From Methylomonas koyamae (GTDB lineage: Bacteria > Pseudomonadota > Gammaproteobacteria > Methylococcales > Methylomonadaceae), in contig NZ_PPPU01000028.1 in NCBI RefSeq assembly GCF_006483455.1, positions 113,457 through 177,456 on the forward strand: a DNA stretch of 64,000 nt, read 5' to 3'. A program made the translations under genes and the position numbers. Below the pieces are notes generated by a model. The model was not told the origin of the DNA, made no database searches, and saw only the letters and a list, made by a program, of their open reading frames with translations. This document shows positions 55,621 through 63,807 of the stretch, piece after piece; the stretch's first letter is position 1, and each line of letters opens with the position of its first letter.

Positions 55621-56490
55621 CTATAACTTACCAACCATTTCCTGGCCGATAAGCTGTTCCAGAAGCACCACCAGTACTGTCGCTACAGTCATGTCAGCTG
55701 TCGTACCCGGATTGATTCTTTGTGCCTTAAAAGCTTTGTCCAGTCCGTAAAGCACCGGAAAAAGCTCTTCAGGCTCAATGGCGAGCTGCATCGCCTGATC
55801 GAGCGATTCCATCTCTACCTTGATCCACTCTGAATACCGCTTTCCATACTTCCGCTCGATATGGCTATCGGGAAAGTGCGCCAACATTGCGGCGAAAACC
55901 GCTAGCGCAGCCCAACCAGAATCGCCAGACAAAACGAAAGCACGATTATATCGTAAAACTGAGAAATCAAAAATGTCTTTAAAATTGGTGGCGTATTGTA
56001 AGGCGATTCGATCTTTGTCTGCGGCAAAGCGCATCGCTTCCATTAAAGTGACAGCGGCTTTTTCCTGAACGTCGTGTTGCTCGGATTCACCGAGTCCGGC
56101 CGGTGCGGCTAACACAATGGCCTCGAATACCCAGTCGGCATCTGCTTGGGTAGTGGCTTGCAATACACACTCGAGCGCCTGTCGCCAGGATTGCCCCCGC
56201 TTCAAGCTCGCTGCCGCCTGAATTAACGGTGCGCAGAGTAAAACGATACCCAGATTGGTGTTGCAGGCCACGGCTTCTCGAGTGGCTTTGATGGCGTAAT
56301 AAATTTTTTCGCCCAGGCTAAGTTTCGGGTCGGTAAGCGGCCCGCTACTGACTTGCGCACTGAGCCGAAAATCGTCGACCGTCATATCGTGTGCCGGACT
56401 GTAAATACTGACGTTGCCCGGCTTGAACGCCTGCAATTCGATTTCACACGCTTGGCGATAGGCATCGATCAGTTGTTGCCGGTTCAGCAT
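55621..56490 (-). CDS. CitG-like triphosphoribosyl-dephospho-CoA synthase family protein
   Basis: The 289-residue protein belongs to the CitG/MdcB-like family found in H4MPT gene sets. The start [20 protein letters not shown] and the segment GSNLG-like [20 protein letters not shown] are typical of the family. The late [20 protein letters not shown] fits the C-terminal helices. True CitG makes the prosthetic group of citrate lyase, which is not encoded here, so it probably attaches a ribosyl-phosphate unit in cofactor synthesis. The ATG at 56490 overlaps the RimK-like stop. Confidence 0.85.
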   Translation of the reverse strand: MLNRQQLIDAYRQACEIELQAFKPGNVSIYSPAHDMTVDDFRLSAQVSSGPLTDPKLSLGEKIYYAIKATREAVACNTNLGIVLLCAPLIQAAASLKRGQSWRQALECVLQATTQADADWVFEAIVLAAPAGLGESEQHDVQEKAAVTLMEAMRFAADKDRIALQYATNFKDIFDFSVLRYNRAFVLSGDSGWAALAVFAAMLAHFPDSHIERKYGKRYSEWIKVEMESLDQAMQLAIEPEELFPVLYGLDKAFKAQRINPGTTADMTVATVLVVLLEQLIGQEMVGKL

Positions 56491-57380
56491 GGCTCGCTCA
56501 AGTAACGGCTCAGTAAGTCGGCGACCAAAATTTGGGCGATATTCGACTCGCAAACGCCTTGCAAACCCCGCCAGGCCGGAACGCTGTTAACCTCAATGAT
56601 TCGGTAAATGCCGTCCCGGTCTTTGATCAAATCGACGCCGGCGTAATCCATTCGTAAGGTTTCGACTGCTGCTTCAGCCAAATTGGCTAACTCGGGCTCC
56701 ATGCCGATGGTCTCGCAACTGGCGCCGCGGGCAACGTTATTCAGCCAGGAAATGCCGCGCCGCCGCATGGCGGCTACTGCTTTGCCGTTCACTACGAATA
56801 CCCGAACGTCGGAGTAACCGTCGCCGTCACATTCGACGAAGCGCTGCAGATAATAAATACCGCGGCTGCCGGTCAGCCATAACAAATCGGTGGATTTTTC
56901 GATGCGGCGAATTCCTTCGCCTTGTGAGCCGAACAACGGTTTGCTGATCAAAAAATTGCCGAGTTGCAACTCGCGTTCGGCGATTATCAGGGCTTGTTCG
57001 CGGTCGCGCACGACCCAGGTGGCTGCCGTTGGCAGCCCGGCCCGATGCAATAGAAAGCTGGTCATGCCTTTATCGACGCTGCGTTCTATGGCGCCGGCGT
57101 CGTTATAAACCGGAACGCCGAGCAGTTTCAAAGCGTGAAGTATATCCAGATAAAAAACCACCTCTTCCAACGATCCGCCCGGTACTCCACGGACGAAAAT
57201 CGCAGCGGGCAGGCGGTCCGCGAAGCCGGGGATGACTATCGGCAGATCGTTATCGTAAATCTGTATCCGGCAGTCGGTCAGGGAAGCGTATGCGGCGTCA
57301 AAGCCACGATCGGCAAAAGCCTGACACAACTGTTTGCCGTGCCAGCCGGGATCGTCGGTAAAAATTGCAATTCGGCGCAA
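56484..57380 (-). CDS. RimK-like ATP-grasp ligase (cofactor glutamylation candidate)
   Basis: The 298-residue protein is a RimK/MptN-type ATP-grasp ligase. GNFLISKPLFGSQGEGIRRI is the ATP-binding region with the glycine-rich loop. DYAGVDLIKDRDGIYRIIEVNSVPAWRGLQ carries the metal-binding Glu and Asn. In methanogens MptN adds alpha-glutamate to H4MPT; bacterial H4MPT lacks this, so elongation of the polyglutamate tail of methylofuran is a reasonable alternative. It starts at TTG (57380) and overlaps the CitG-like gene by 7 bases. Confidence 0.87.
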   Translation of the reverse strand: MRRIAIFTDDPGWHGKQLCQAFADRGFDAAYASLTDCRIQIYDNDLPIVIPGFADRLPAAIFVRGVPGGSLEEVVFYLDILHALKLLGVPVYNDAGAIERSVDKGMTSFLLHRAGLPTAATWVVRDREQALIIAERELQLGNFLISKPLFGSQGEGIRRIEKSTDLLWLTGSRGIYYLQRFVECDGDGYSDVRVFVVNGKAVAAMRRRGISWLNNVARGASCETIGMEPELANLAEAAVETLRMDYAGVDLIKDRDGIYRIIEVNSVPAWRGLQGVCESNIAQILVADLLSRYLSEPC

Positions 57381-57464
57381 TGGAAAAGATGCGGTAAAAG
57401 TTAGTCGCAGGGCGGCGGATCTGACTGGGCAAATTCCGCCGCCGGGAGGGAAGGTCGGCGAGAG

Positions 57465-58448
57465 TTACGCGCCGAACGACTGGTTTAACAGTGCATTGTC
57501 CAATTTGCCGGCACGGAAGCTTTTGCCGGATTCGACGGCGGTGACGATCACCACGGCCGGGCTGAACAACATTGCGTCTATTTTGAAGAAGTCGTATTCG
57601 TAGGCTTTAAAAATCTCGGCGAACGGTTTTCCGTAATCTTTGGAAGTCGAGCTCGGCAATTCTTTGGCCAATTTCTCGGCGGCCGCGTCGTCGCCTTTAA
57701 CGAACAAATGCACCTGTCCGGCGAACAAAATCGCGTCGTTAGTCCGGCCCATGGCCTTGACGAAATTAGGGTGTGGCGGGCAGATCGGCGCGCTACCGGA
57801 ACCGTCGATGATGTTTTCCAACGGAAAGTGCAGGGCATGTGCCTTGTGCATCGCTACCTCCAGTACCCGGCCGACGACTTGTACGCCGCCGGCAAGACTG
57901 CTGGTCGGGGTTACGATGATCGTCAGTTTTTCCGGAGCTACGCCGCAGGCGGCCGCGACTTTTTCGACAATTTCTAGCGGCGGCACGGCATCGTTTTCGA
58001 TCACCAGTACGGTCTGTTCCGCGCTGTCGCGGTATTCCAGTTCTTTATAAAGCTCCTCAACCGGCTCTACCGATCCATCCTTGACCTTGGTAGCCATCGC
58101 TCGGGCCGGGCCGGAACCCAGCGCATAATATTTGCCGTGCGACAAGCTCCAGCCGGCATATTGGCTACCGAGGCAGGACAATACCGGATTGGTGGCATGC
58201 ACATTGATGGTCAGCGGCCAGCTCTCGGTGTAAGCGCTTTGCGAAATGGTCGCCGTGCCCATGCCACCCATGCAGATTTCGGTAATGATACGGCCTGCTT
58301 CCAATCCGCCGGGCACCTTAATACCTGCATCGATGATGGTGCAACCGTTTTCGAGTTTCTCAATGCCCAATCTTAATTTGTCAGCGTTATCCAGCAGCTC
58401 CTGCACTAAGGGCTGTGAAAGTTGATTGACGCTCGCCTGATATTGCAT
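57465..58448 (-). CDS. mch: Methenyl-H4MPT cyclohydrolase
   Basis: The 327-residue protein is Mch, which converts methenyl-H4MPT to formyl-H4MPT in formaldehyde oxidation. Family segments: [51 protein letters not shown], and [25 protein letters not shown]-type ending here is LNQSFGA. It lies 3 bases after the orfY-like gene and 84 before the RimK-like one on the minus strand. Function and family are beyond reasonable doubt. Confidence 0.97.
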   Translation of the reverse strand: MQYQASVNQLSQPLVQELLDNADKLRLGIEKLENGCTIIDAGIKVPGGLEAGRIITEICMGGMGTATISQSAYTESWPLTINVHATNPVLSCLGSQYAGWSLSHGKYYALGSGPARAMATKVKDGSVEPVEELYKELEYRDSAEQTVLVIENDAVPPLEIVEKVAAACGVAPEKLTIIVTPTSSLAGGVQVVGRVLEVAMHKAHALHFPLENIIDGSGSAPICPPHPNFVKAMGRTNDAILFAGQVHLFVKGDDAAAEKLAKELPSSTSKDYGKPFAEIFKAYEYDFFKIDAMLFSPAVVIVTAVESGKSFRAGKLDNALLNQSFGA

Positions 58449-58451
58449 GAA

Positions 58452-59555
58452 TTAATAACCTGATTCTAAGAGAGTTTGAAGGATGGCCTGCCGTTGCTCC
58501 AATTGCTCGGCAACCTGCCGCGAATTTTTTCCGCCGGCAATAATACTGCATATCGGCTGGCCCACGCCAACAATCGAGCCTGCGACCGGCCGATCTACGG
58601 CCCAATCCGGCCAAATCACATGCGATTCGATCTTTTGTGGTTTAGTGGCGTAAATGGTTTGGTAAGCACGCGGTTCGGTGCTGATCTTGCCGGCGCAGAT
58701 ATCCGCAGACTCAAATATGGTCGCCAAGTGCCTCAGCAGTAACTCCTTGCCATAAAGCTGGGCGCTGGCGGAGATGCGCGGATTGATCTCCAATAGATGA
58801 ATGCCTTTGGCGTCGAGCATGAAATCCAAAGTGTTGAGTCCACGTAATCGGTATGCGGCTGCAAGTTTATTTGCTGCTTCAGTCACTTGATGACGGGTAG
58901 TGGCGGGCAGTTCTGCTTGACTGCTGATGCCGCCAAAAACGAAACCATGTCCGGGGCTTGGCTCGACACACCATTGGCGATTGAATCCGATCACTTCAAT
59001 GTGTTGGGCATGGGCTGCAAATAGCACCGACATTGCCTGGCCGTCGATAAAACGTTGCCAATAGCCGTCCACACCGGCTGAAGCTTGGTTGCGGCTTATT
59101 CCAATCCCGCCGTGGCTGTGCCAGGGTTTAAAAATCCAGCCGTCGCCGGGGGATTTTGCTGCAAAGTCGACTGCCGGGTATGAGATGCCCAGTTTGTCCA
59201 ACATTTCAAAGAAATAAGGTTTGTTTTGCGTGTTTTGGAACACCTCTGCGGAATTGCCAAATACGCACTTATGTCCTTGCAGATGCGTTAACGTTTCCGG
59301 ATGGGCTTCAAAGCCGCTACCGTAAATCACCCCGTCTATGGCATGTTCTCTGAGTGCAGCGTGTACCGCTTCGCTAACGTGATTCCAAGCCAGGGAGGTG
59401 GTCTGGTATACCTGTCTTGCCATATCCAGTGTGTCTGCGTCGGCGTAACAATCTATGGCTACGACTTCGCAGCCGATGTCGGTGCACATCCTGGTCAGCA
59501 TTCGCGCGGATTTTGCAATTGCCAACAAACACTTAGGGAAAATAGAGCGGGGCAT
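58452..59555 (-). CDS. ATP-grasp protein, OrfY-like, of the H4MPT cluster
   Basis: The 367-residue protein is an ATP-grasp enzyme next to mch, as orfY is in Methylobacterium. The Rossmann-like start (ARMLTRMCTDIGCEVVAIDC) precedes the pre-ATP-grasp domain. ATP-binding segments include GWIFKPWHSHGGIGISRN near residue 155 and LNTLDFMLDAKGIHLLEINP with the metal-binding Glu and Asn. The role is unassigned in the pathway. It is the first gene of the minus-strand operon orfY-mch-rimK-citG-fae. Confidence 0.87.
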   Translation of the reverse strand: MPRSIFPKCLLAIAKSARMLTRMCTDIGCEVVAIDCYADADTLDMARQVYQTTSLAWNHVSEAVHAALREHAIDGVIYGSGFEAHPETLTHLQGHKCVFGNSAEVFQNTQNKPYFFEMLDKLGISYPAVDFAAKSPGDGWIFKPWHSHGGIGISRNQASAGVDGYWQRFIDGQAMSVLFAAHAQHIEVIGFNRQWCVEPSPGHGFVFGGISSQAELPATTRHQVTEAANKLAAAYRLRGLNTLDFMLDAKGIHLLEINPRISASAQLYGKELLLRHLATIFESADICAGKISTEPRAYQTIYATKPQKIESHVIWPDWAVDRPVAGSIVGVGQPICSIIAGGKNSRQVAEQLEQRQAILQTLLESGY

Positions 59556-59630
59556 GGTATCGGCTTGTTCGAGTCTGTCGTAAAAAATACTAGATTCCGC
59601 CGAAACTTTCTGAAATAATGCAGGGCTATT

Positions 59631-59721
59631 GGAGAGCTGGCTGAGCGGTCGAAAGCGGCGGTCTTGAAAACCGTTGACGGCTTATACCCGTCCTGGGGTT
59701 CGAATCCCTAGCTCTCCGCCA
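59631..59721 (+). tRNA. tRNA-Ser (anticodon UGA)
   Basis: The 91-base sequence folds as a class II tRNA: acceptor GGAGAGC/GCTCTCC, D-arm with GCGGTCGAAAGC, anticodon stem CGGT/ACCG with loop CTTGAAA (anticodon TGA), a long variable arm (TGACGGCTTATACCCGTC) and the T-arm TTCGAAT. The discriminator G and an encoded CCA end it. It reads UCA and UCG codons. A terminator hairpin follows 6 bases later. Confidence 0.97.
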
Positions 59722-59726
59722 TTATT

Positions 59727-59757
59727 GAAAGGCCTTTGAATTTCAAAGGCCTTTTTC
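59727..59757 (+). terminator. Intrinsic terminator of tRNA-Ser
   Basis: AAAGGCCTTTGAA (59728-59740) pairs with TTCAAAGGCCTTT (59742-59754), followed by a short T-run. It ends the tRNA transcript. Confidence 0.85.
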
Positions 59758-59836
59758 GTTTATAGCGCTATTGAATGGCGTTTTCTAAGTCCGTCTTGAT
59801 TTGGCTGCGTTCGATATTTGGCGCGGTTCGGCTTGT

Positions 59837-60613
59837 TTAAACCATATCAAATTGGTGATTCAGTCGGCTCAAGATGCGTTTCATGTAATACCTGCCGATT
59901 TTCTGCCAAGAGACGTCGTTATCCACAAAGTTTAATTTGCGGGCCAGCAGGCTCGGGCTGTCGCCGGAATAAACGGTGATGCGTTTGATTAGAAGCGGGT
60001 TGCTATCGGGTTCTCGCCATCCGGGTTGTGTAGTGCAGGCCAGCTTGTATCCCGCAAGCTCGGCTGCTGCTAACGAATCAGCGTTGAAGCGGCCGAAAGG
60101 GTAGGCCAGGCTGGTCACAGGCGCGGTCAAAAGTTGCTCCAGCAAGGTTTTGGCTTGGTCGAATTCTGCAAGTTGCTGGTCATGGTTAAGTAACGAAAGA
60201 TCCGGGTGTGAGTGGGTGTGCGACGCGATTTCCATTCCCGCAGAATGCATTTCCAGCAATTGGCCTGGGTCGAGCATCCGGGTTTGCTGGGACTGTCTGC
60301 CCAGCCAATGCGCGTGGCCGCCGATACAGTCGGTAGTAATGAACCAAGATGCTTTCATGTCTCGTTCCACTAGGGGTAAAAAAGCCCCCTCGTAGTTGTC
60401 TTTATAACCGTCATCGAAGGTCAGAACTACGCTTTTCTCCGGCAGTAAATGCGGCTTATCCAGGTCTCTGAACAGAACGGTATTCCAACCGTTTTGCTTC
60501 AAGTATTTCAAGTGCTTGGCGAACAGACTCGCCTCAATCGAATATACCGACTCCGGTTTTTCGCTCGGGGTGCCGTGGTACATCAACACGATGGGGCTGC
60601 GAATGTGGCGCAT
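59837..60613 (-). CDS. Polysaccharide deacetylase family protein
   Basis: The protein (258 residues from the ATG at 60613) is a CE4-type deacetylase. SPIVLMYHG starts the fold, VVLTFDDGYKDNYEGAFLPL holds the metal-binding Asp pair, and EIASHTHSHPDLSLL has the His ligands. LAYPFGRFNAD and the last segments complete the NodB domain. It lacks a signal peptide, so it may act in the cytoplasm or on lipid-linked sugar. The frame opens at a TTG at 60667. It is a lone gene between tRNA-Ser and the suf regulator, divergent to the latter. Confidence 0.87.
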   Translation of the reverse strand: MRHIRSPIVLMYHGTPSEKPESVYSIEASLFAKHLKYLKQNGWNTVLFRDLDKPHLLPEKSVVLTFDDGYKDNYEGAFLPLVERDMKASWFITTDCIGGHAHWLGRQSQQTRMLDPGQLLEMHSAGMEIASHTHSHPDLSLLNHDQQLAEFDQAKTLLEQLLTAPVTSLAYPFGRFNADSLAAAELAGYKLACTTQPGWREPDSNPLLIKRITVYSGDSPSLLARKLNFVDNDVSWQKIGRYYMKRILSRLNHQFDMV

Positions 60614-60760
60614 GGTTGAGGCTGTAAGAGGTCCAGGTTTTGCGGGATGGATAAACGTGTCTTGCAAGCCTGCAAGTATAACAGGGAAGGCCGACTTGGA
60701 AGTTTGCCGGCGCCGTCACCGCGGGCGGGTTTCGATCCTTGTGGGGGCAAATTGCGTGCA

Positions 60761-60806
60761 AATAACCAAGTGCTTTACTTGGTTATTAAATAAGACTAAA
60801 ATGGTC
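60761..60806 (+). promoter_or_regulatory. Operator-like palindrome and promoter of the Rrf2-sufB operon
   Basis: AATAACCAAG (60761-60770), 7 bases, CTTGGTTATT (60778-60787) is a perfect 10-base inverted repeat. It is followed by TAAGACTAAAATGGTCC, which carries GAC-N7-GTC (60794-60806) and resembles the IscR type-1 site (GACTAAAATAGTC-like). ACTAAAAT also looks like a -10 region. The site is 20 bases before the Rrf2 gene's ATG, the expected place for feedback control by a Fe-S sensing Rrf2 regulator. Confidence 0.65.
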
Positions 60807-60825
60807 CCCATTGTGGAGGGTGCGG

Positions 60826-61275
60826 ATGTTGCGATTAAGCAAACTGACTGATTATGCAACGGTAATCCTGAGTCATATGGCTCGGGAATCGGGTCGTTTG
60901 CACGGAACGTTCGAATTGGCCGAGGTTACCGGCATCGCTCAGCCGACCGTCAGTAAGATATTGAAAACACTAATGAAGGCTCAAGTCGTGGTTTCGGTAC
61001 GCGGAGCTAAAGGCGGATACGCCTTGGCGCGAGAGCCGGACAGAATTACCGTTGCTGCCATTATCGGCGCACTCGAGGGGCCGATAGCGTTGACCGAGTG
61101 CAGTGCTTCACACAAGGGCTGCGACCAAGCCAGCGGTTGCCGGATACAAGGCAACTGGCATTTGATAAATCAAAAAATCGCCAATGCGTTGGAATCGATT
61201 ACGCTGGCAGACATGGTGTTGCCGTTTAAACCGCCGGAAGAAGTGTATATTCCGGTCAATCAACTGTTTCGATAA
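60826..61275 (+). CDS. Rrf2-family SUF system regulator (IscR-like)
   Basis: The 149-residue protein is a winged-helix Rrf2 regulator of the SUF-associated type. [20 protein letters not shown] starts the domain and [20 protein letters not shown] is the recognition helix. Three Cys residues (C92, C99, C105, as in [15 protein letters not shown]) are positioned to bind a 2Fe-2S cluster. It represses or activates Fe-S assembly genes depending on cluster status. The ATG at 60826 has GGAGGG 5 bases upstream. The sufB gene follows 14 bases later. Confidence 0.92.
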   Translation: MLRLSKLTDYATVILSHMARESGRLHGTFELAEVTGIAQPTVSKILKTLMKAQVVVSVRGAKGGYALAREPDRITVAAIIGALEGPIALTECSASHKGCDQASGCRIQGNWHLINQKIANALESITLADMVLPFKPPEEVYIPVNQLFR

Positions 61276-61289
61276 AAGTACTAAAGCCT

Positions 61290-62738
61290 ATGTCCACCTC
61301 CGCTCAAGAAATCGAAAACCTGATCAGCCAGGAATACAAACAAGGCTTCGTCACCGAGTTGGAAGCCGATACCTTTCCGCCGGGATTGGACGAAGACGTT
61401 ATCCGTCGTCTGTCCAAAGTTAAAAACGAACCGGAATTCATGCTCGAATACCGGCTCAAGGCGTTTCGCCATTGGCAAACCATGAGCGAACCGGACTGGG
61501 CACAACTGAAAATCGATCCGATCGACTACCAAGCCATCAGCTATTACTCGGCGCCTAAGTCCAAAAAAGATAAGCCCAAAAGTCTGGACGAAGTCGATCC
61601 GGAATTGCTGGAAACTTACAAAAAACTCGGGATACCGCTGGATGAACAAGAGCGGCTGGCCGGAATCGCGGTCGATGCGGTGTTCGACAGCGTATCGGTC
61701 GCCACCACTTTTAAAGGCAAGCTCAAAGAGGCCGGGGTGATTTTTTGCCCGATTTCCGAAGCGCTACAGGAGCACCCTGAACTGGTCAAACAATACCTCG
61801 GTAGCGTCGTACCGGTTGGCGATAACTTTTTCGCCGCGTTGAACTCGGCAGTGTTTACCGACGGTTCCTTCGTTTACATCCCCAAAGGTGTGCGTTGTCC
61901 GATGGAATTATCGACCTACTTTAGAATCAACGCTGCCAACACCGGCCAGTTCGAACGCACCTTAATCATTGCCGACGAAGGCTCGCACGTGTCCTATCTG
62001 GAAGGCTGCACCGCGCCGATGCGCGATGAAAACCAGTTGCATGCTGCCGTGGTGGAATTGGTCGCGTTGGACAACGCCCAGATCAAATATTCCACTGTAC
62101 AAAACTGGTATCCCGGCGACAAAGACGGCGTCGGCGGTATCTACAACTTCGTCACCAAGCGCGCCGAATGTCGGGGTCGTAACTCCAAGGTATCGTGGAC
62201 CCAGGTGGAAACCGGCTCGGCGATCACCTGGAAATACCCGAGTTGCGTGCTATTGGGCGACGATTCGGTCGGAGAGTTTTATTCGGTGGCGCTCACGAAT
62301 AATCTGCAACAAGCCGACACCGGCACCAAGATGATCCACATCGGCAAAAACACCCGCAGCACCATCGTGTCCAAGGGCATTTCCGCCGGCAAAGCGCAGA
62401 ACACTTATCGCGGCTTGGTCAAAGTGGCCAAATCGGCCGAGAACGCCCGCAACCACACCCAGTGCGATTCGCTGCTGGTTGGCGACCGCTGCGGAGCGCA
62501 TACCTTTCCGTATGTCGAAGTCAAACAACCGTCGGCGCAGATCGAACACGAAGCGACGACTTCGAAAATCAGCGAAGACCAATTGTTCTTTTGTCAGCAG
62601 CGCGGCTTGTCGGCGGAAGACGCGGTGTCGATGATCGTGAATGGGTTTTGTAAGGAAGTGTTTAAAGAATTGCCGATGGAGTTTGCGGTTGAGGCGCAGG
62701 CGTTGTTGGGGATTAGTTTGGAAGGGGCTGTTGGTTAA
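61290..62738 (+). CDS. sufB: Fe-S cluster assembly protein SufB
   Basis: The 482-residue protein is full-length SufB, the beta-helix scaffold of the SufBC2D complex that builds Fe-S clusters under oxidative or iron stress. Conserved blocks: [40 protein letters not shown], and [20 protein letters not shown] near the end. The catalytic Cys lies in [14 protein letters not shown] and [19 protein letters not shown] regions. The normal next gene, sufC, is not in the window; 500 bases of palindromic DNA and an unrelated small gene follow instead. Confidence 0.97.
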   Translation: MSTSAQEIENLISQEYKQGFVTELEADTFPPGLDEDVIRRLSKVKNEPEFMLEYRLKAFRHWQTMSEPDWAQLKIDPIDYQAISYYSAPKSKKDKPKSLDEVDPELLETYKKLGIPLDEQERLAGIAVDAVFDSVSVATTFKGKLKEAGVIFCPISEALQEHPELVKQYLGSVVPVGDNFFAALNSAVFTDGSFVYIPKGVRCPMELSTYFRINAANTGQFERTLIIADEGSHVSYLEGCTAPMRDENQLHAAVVELVALDNAQIKYSTVQNWYPGDKDGVGGIYNFVTKRAECRGRNSKVSWTQVETGSAITWKYPSCVLLGDDSVGEFYSVALTNNLQQADTGTKMIHIGKNTRSTIVSKGISAGKAQNTYRGLVKVAKSAENARNHTQCDSLLVGDRCGAHTFPYVEVKQPSAQIEHEATTSKISEDQLFFCQQRGLSAEDAVSMIVNGFCKEVFKELPMEFAVEAQALLGISLEGAVG

Positions 62739-62755
62739 AAAGGTTTTTTTTTCTG

Positions 62756-62832
62756 GTTCCCAAGCTCCAGCTTGGGAACGCGGTCTTGAAAGCTCTGGCT
62801 TTCATTGTCGTTTAAGGTGTCGCTAGCGCGAC
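62756..62832. repeat. Cluster of short palindromes after sufB
   Basis: Three inverted repeats follow each other: GTTCCCAAGCT/AGCTTGGGAAC (62756-62779, 11-base arms), GAAAGC/GCTTTC (62788-62803) and GTCGC/GCGAC (62819-62832). The first, a near-perfect palindrome, might act as the sufB terminator since a T-run stands before it, or be a REP-like unit. Such serial hairpins are typical of repetitive intergenic elements. Confidence 0.7.
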
Positions 62833-62853
62833 GGGTTTTATTGAAGTCGGGTC

Positions 62854-62940
62854 TCGGCCCGACAGCCGAGATACTTTCTTTTGCTTGGCCAAAAGAAAGT
62901 ATCCAAAGAAAAGGCCACCCGGAATTCCGCCTTTATCCTG
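62854..62940 (+). repeat. Intergenic repeat, copy A (inverted relative to copy B)
   Basis: The 87-base stretch begins TCGGCCCGACAGCCGAG and contains a hairpin (ATACTTTCTTTTG/CAAAAGAAAGTAT). A near-identical copy lies in opposite orientation at 63915-64000. Similarity continues past 62940 (CTTTATCCTG, then CTCGCTTTTGGCG...). The segment from 62941 to about 63075 contains further stem-loops (for example GTTTTCGGA/TCCGAAAAC near 62960-62998, and GCGGCATCCATGCCGC). No protein gene is credible here. Confidence 0.85.
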
Positions 62941-63237
62941 CGCGTCTCGCTTTTGGCGAGGGTTTTCGGAAGGGACATCCCTGGCCCTCCGAAAACGAGC
63001 GGCATCCATGCCGCTCCCCTGCGGGCCGATCTCGCCAAAAGCTGCGATGCTCGGGGCGGAATAACGGGAAAAACCCCGTCGCGGGAATGATATTGGTTAG
63101 ATTATTTTGTTTGTGTTGGATGCGGGATGGAGTTTTAGGGTACTGGCGACGATAGGAGTCGCATCATTCGCGACAGATGCGTTTCACTCCGTTTAGCTCA
63201 TCCCATGACCTAAAAACTAAATTTATTGTTTCGATAA

Positions 63238-63699
63238 ATGAATCAGTTATCAGAATTTAAGGTATCAATTAAAGGCCGTATTGGATATTTTTTGCTTAGT
63301 TGTTGTGGTTTTTTGGGGGCAATTGTGTTTTTGGTTTTTTCAAAGACATATGTTGGTTTTATAGAAAACTTAATAATGGCCATTATTGCTGCGCTGAATG
63401 TTTTTCTATTTTTGTATTCCATATCGCAATTGATCAGAAGGCGGGCGCGTTTCCTAGTATCAAAGTCTTCTTTAGTATTTGATGAATACTTTGGTAAAAA
63501 AGAAATTCGGTGGAAAACAATAATATCCTACAGGGAGATCAAGTCTTGGCGCTTTGGCATAACTGGGCTTTTAATAAAGTATTACGATGAGAGTACTAAA
63601 GCTAATAAGGTAGCGTGCTTTGATACTAGCGGAATGACTCCAGACCATTGCAGGTTATGCGATGAAATTTATTTTCATTTAAAAAAGCGTAGTGTTTAG
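63238..63699 (+). CDS. Small membrane protein with PH-like C-terminus, unknown
   Basis: The 153-residue protein has two transmembrane helices (about 13-35 and 42-65), then a charged domain (VSKSSLVFDEYFGKKEIRWKT to the end) that resembles the bacterial PH-like fold following a membrane anchor. It is AT-rich, unlike sufB, and lies between two inverted copies of a long repeat. No ortholog is recognised and its start (ATG 63238) has no strong ribosome site. Possibly cargo of a mobile or palindromic element. Confidence 0.7.
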   Translation: MNQLSEFKVSIKGRIGYFLLSCCGFLGAIVFLVFSKTYVGFIENLIMAIIAALNVFLFLYSISQLIRRRARFLVSKSSLVFDEYFGKKEIRWKTIISYREIKSWRFGITGLLIKYYDESTKANKVACFDTSGMTPDHCRLCDEIYFHLKKRSV

Positions 63700-63703
63700 C
63701 CGG

Positions 63704-63770
63704 GTAGGGTGGTCGCGATTTATTGCCCACGTAGGAGGAAGCCGATTGTGGGCAAAATTGCCCACCCTAC
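63704..63770. repeat. Inverted repeat, GTAGGGTGG-type
   Basis: Outer arms GTAGGGTGG (63704-63712) and CCACCCTAC (63762-63770) enclose inner arms TTGCCCAC (63723-63730) and GTGGGCAA (63748-63755). It follows the small membrane gene and may end its transcript. This GTGGGCAA/TTGCCCACCCTAC pattern is the sort seen in dispersed intergenic repeats. Confidence 0.75.
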
Positions 63771-63807
63771 ACGGGATGGGTTTTCTTCCCGTATGCCGCG
63801 CCGAGCG

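Noticed and set aside
59631..59757. tRNA-Ser as an integration site for an island
   Set aside because: No partial tRNA repeat, integrase or composition change was seen next to it; the gene and terminator are intact.
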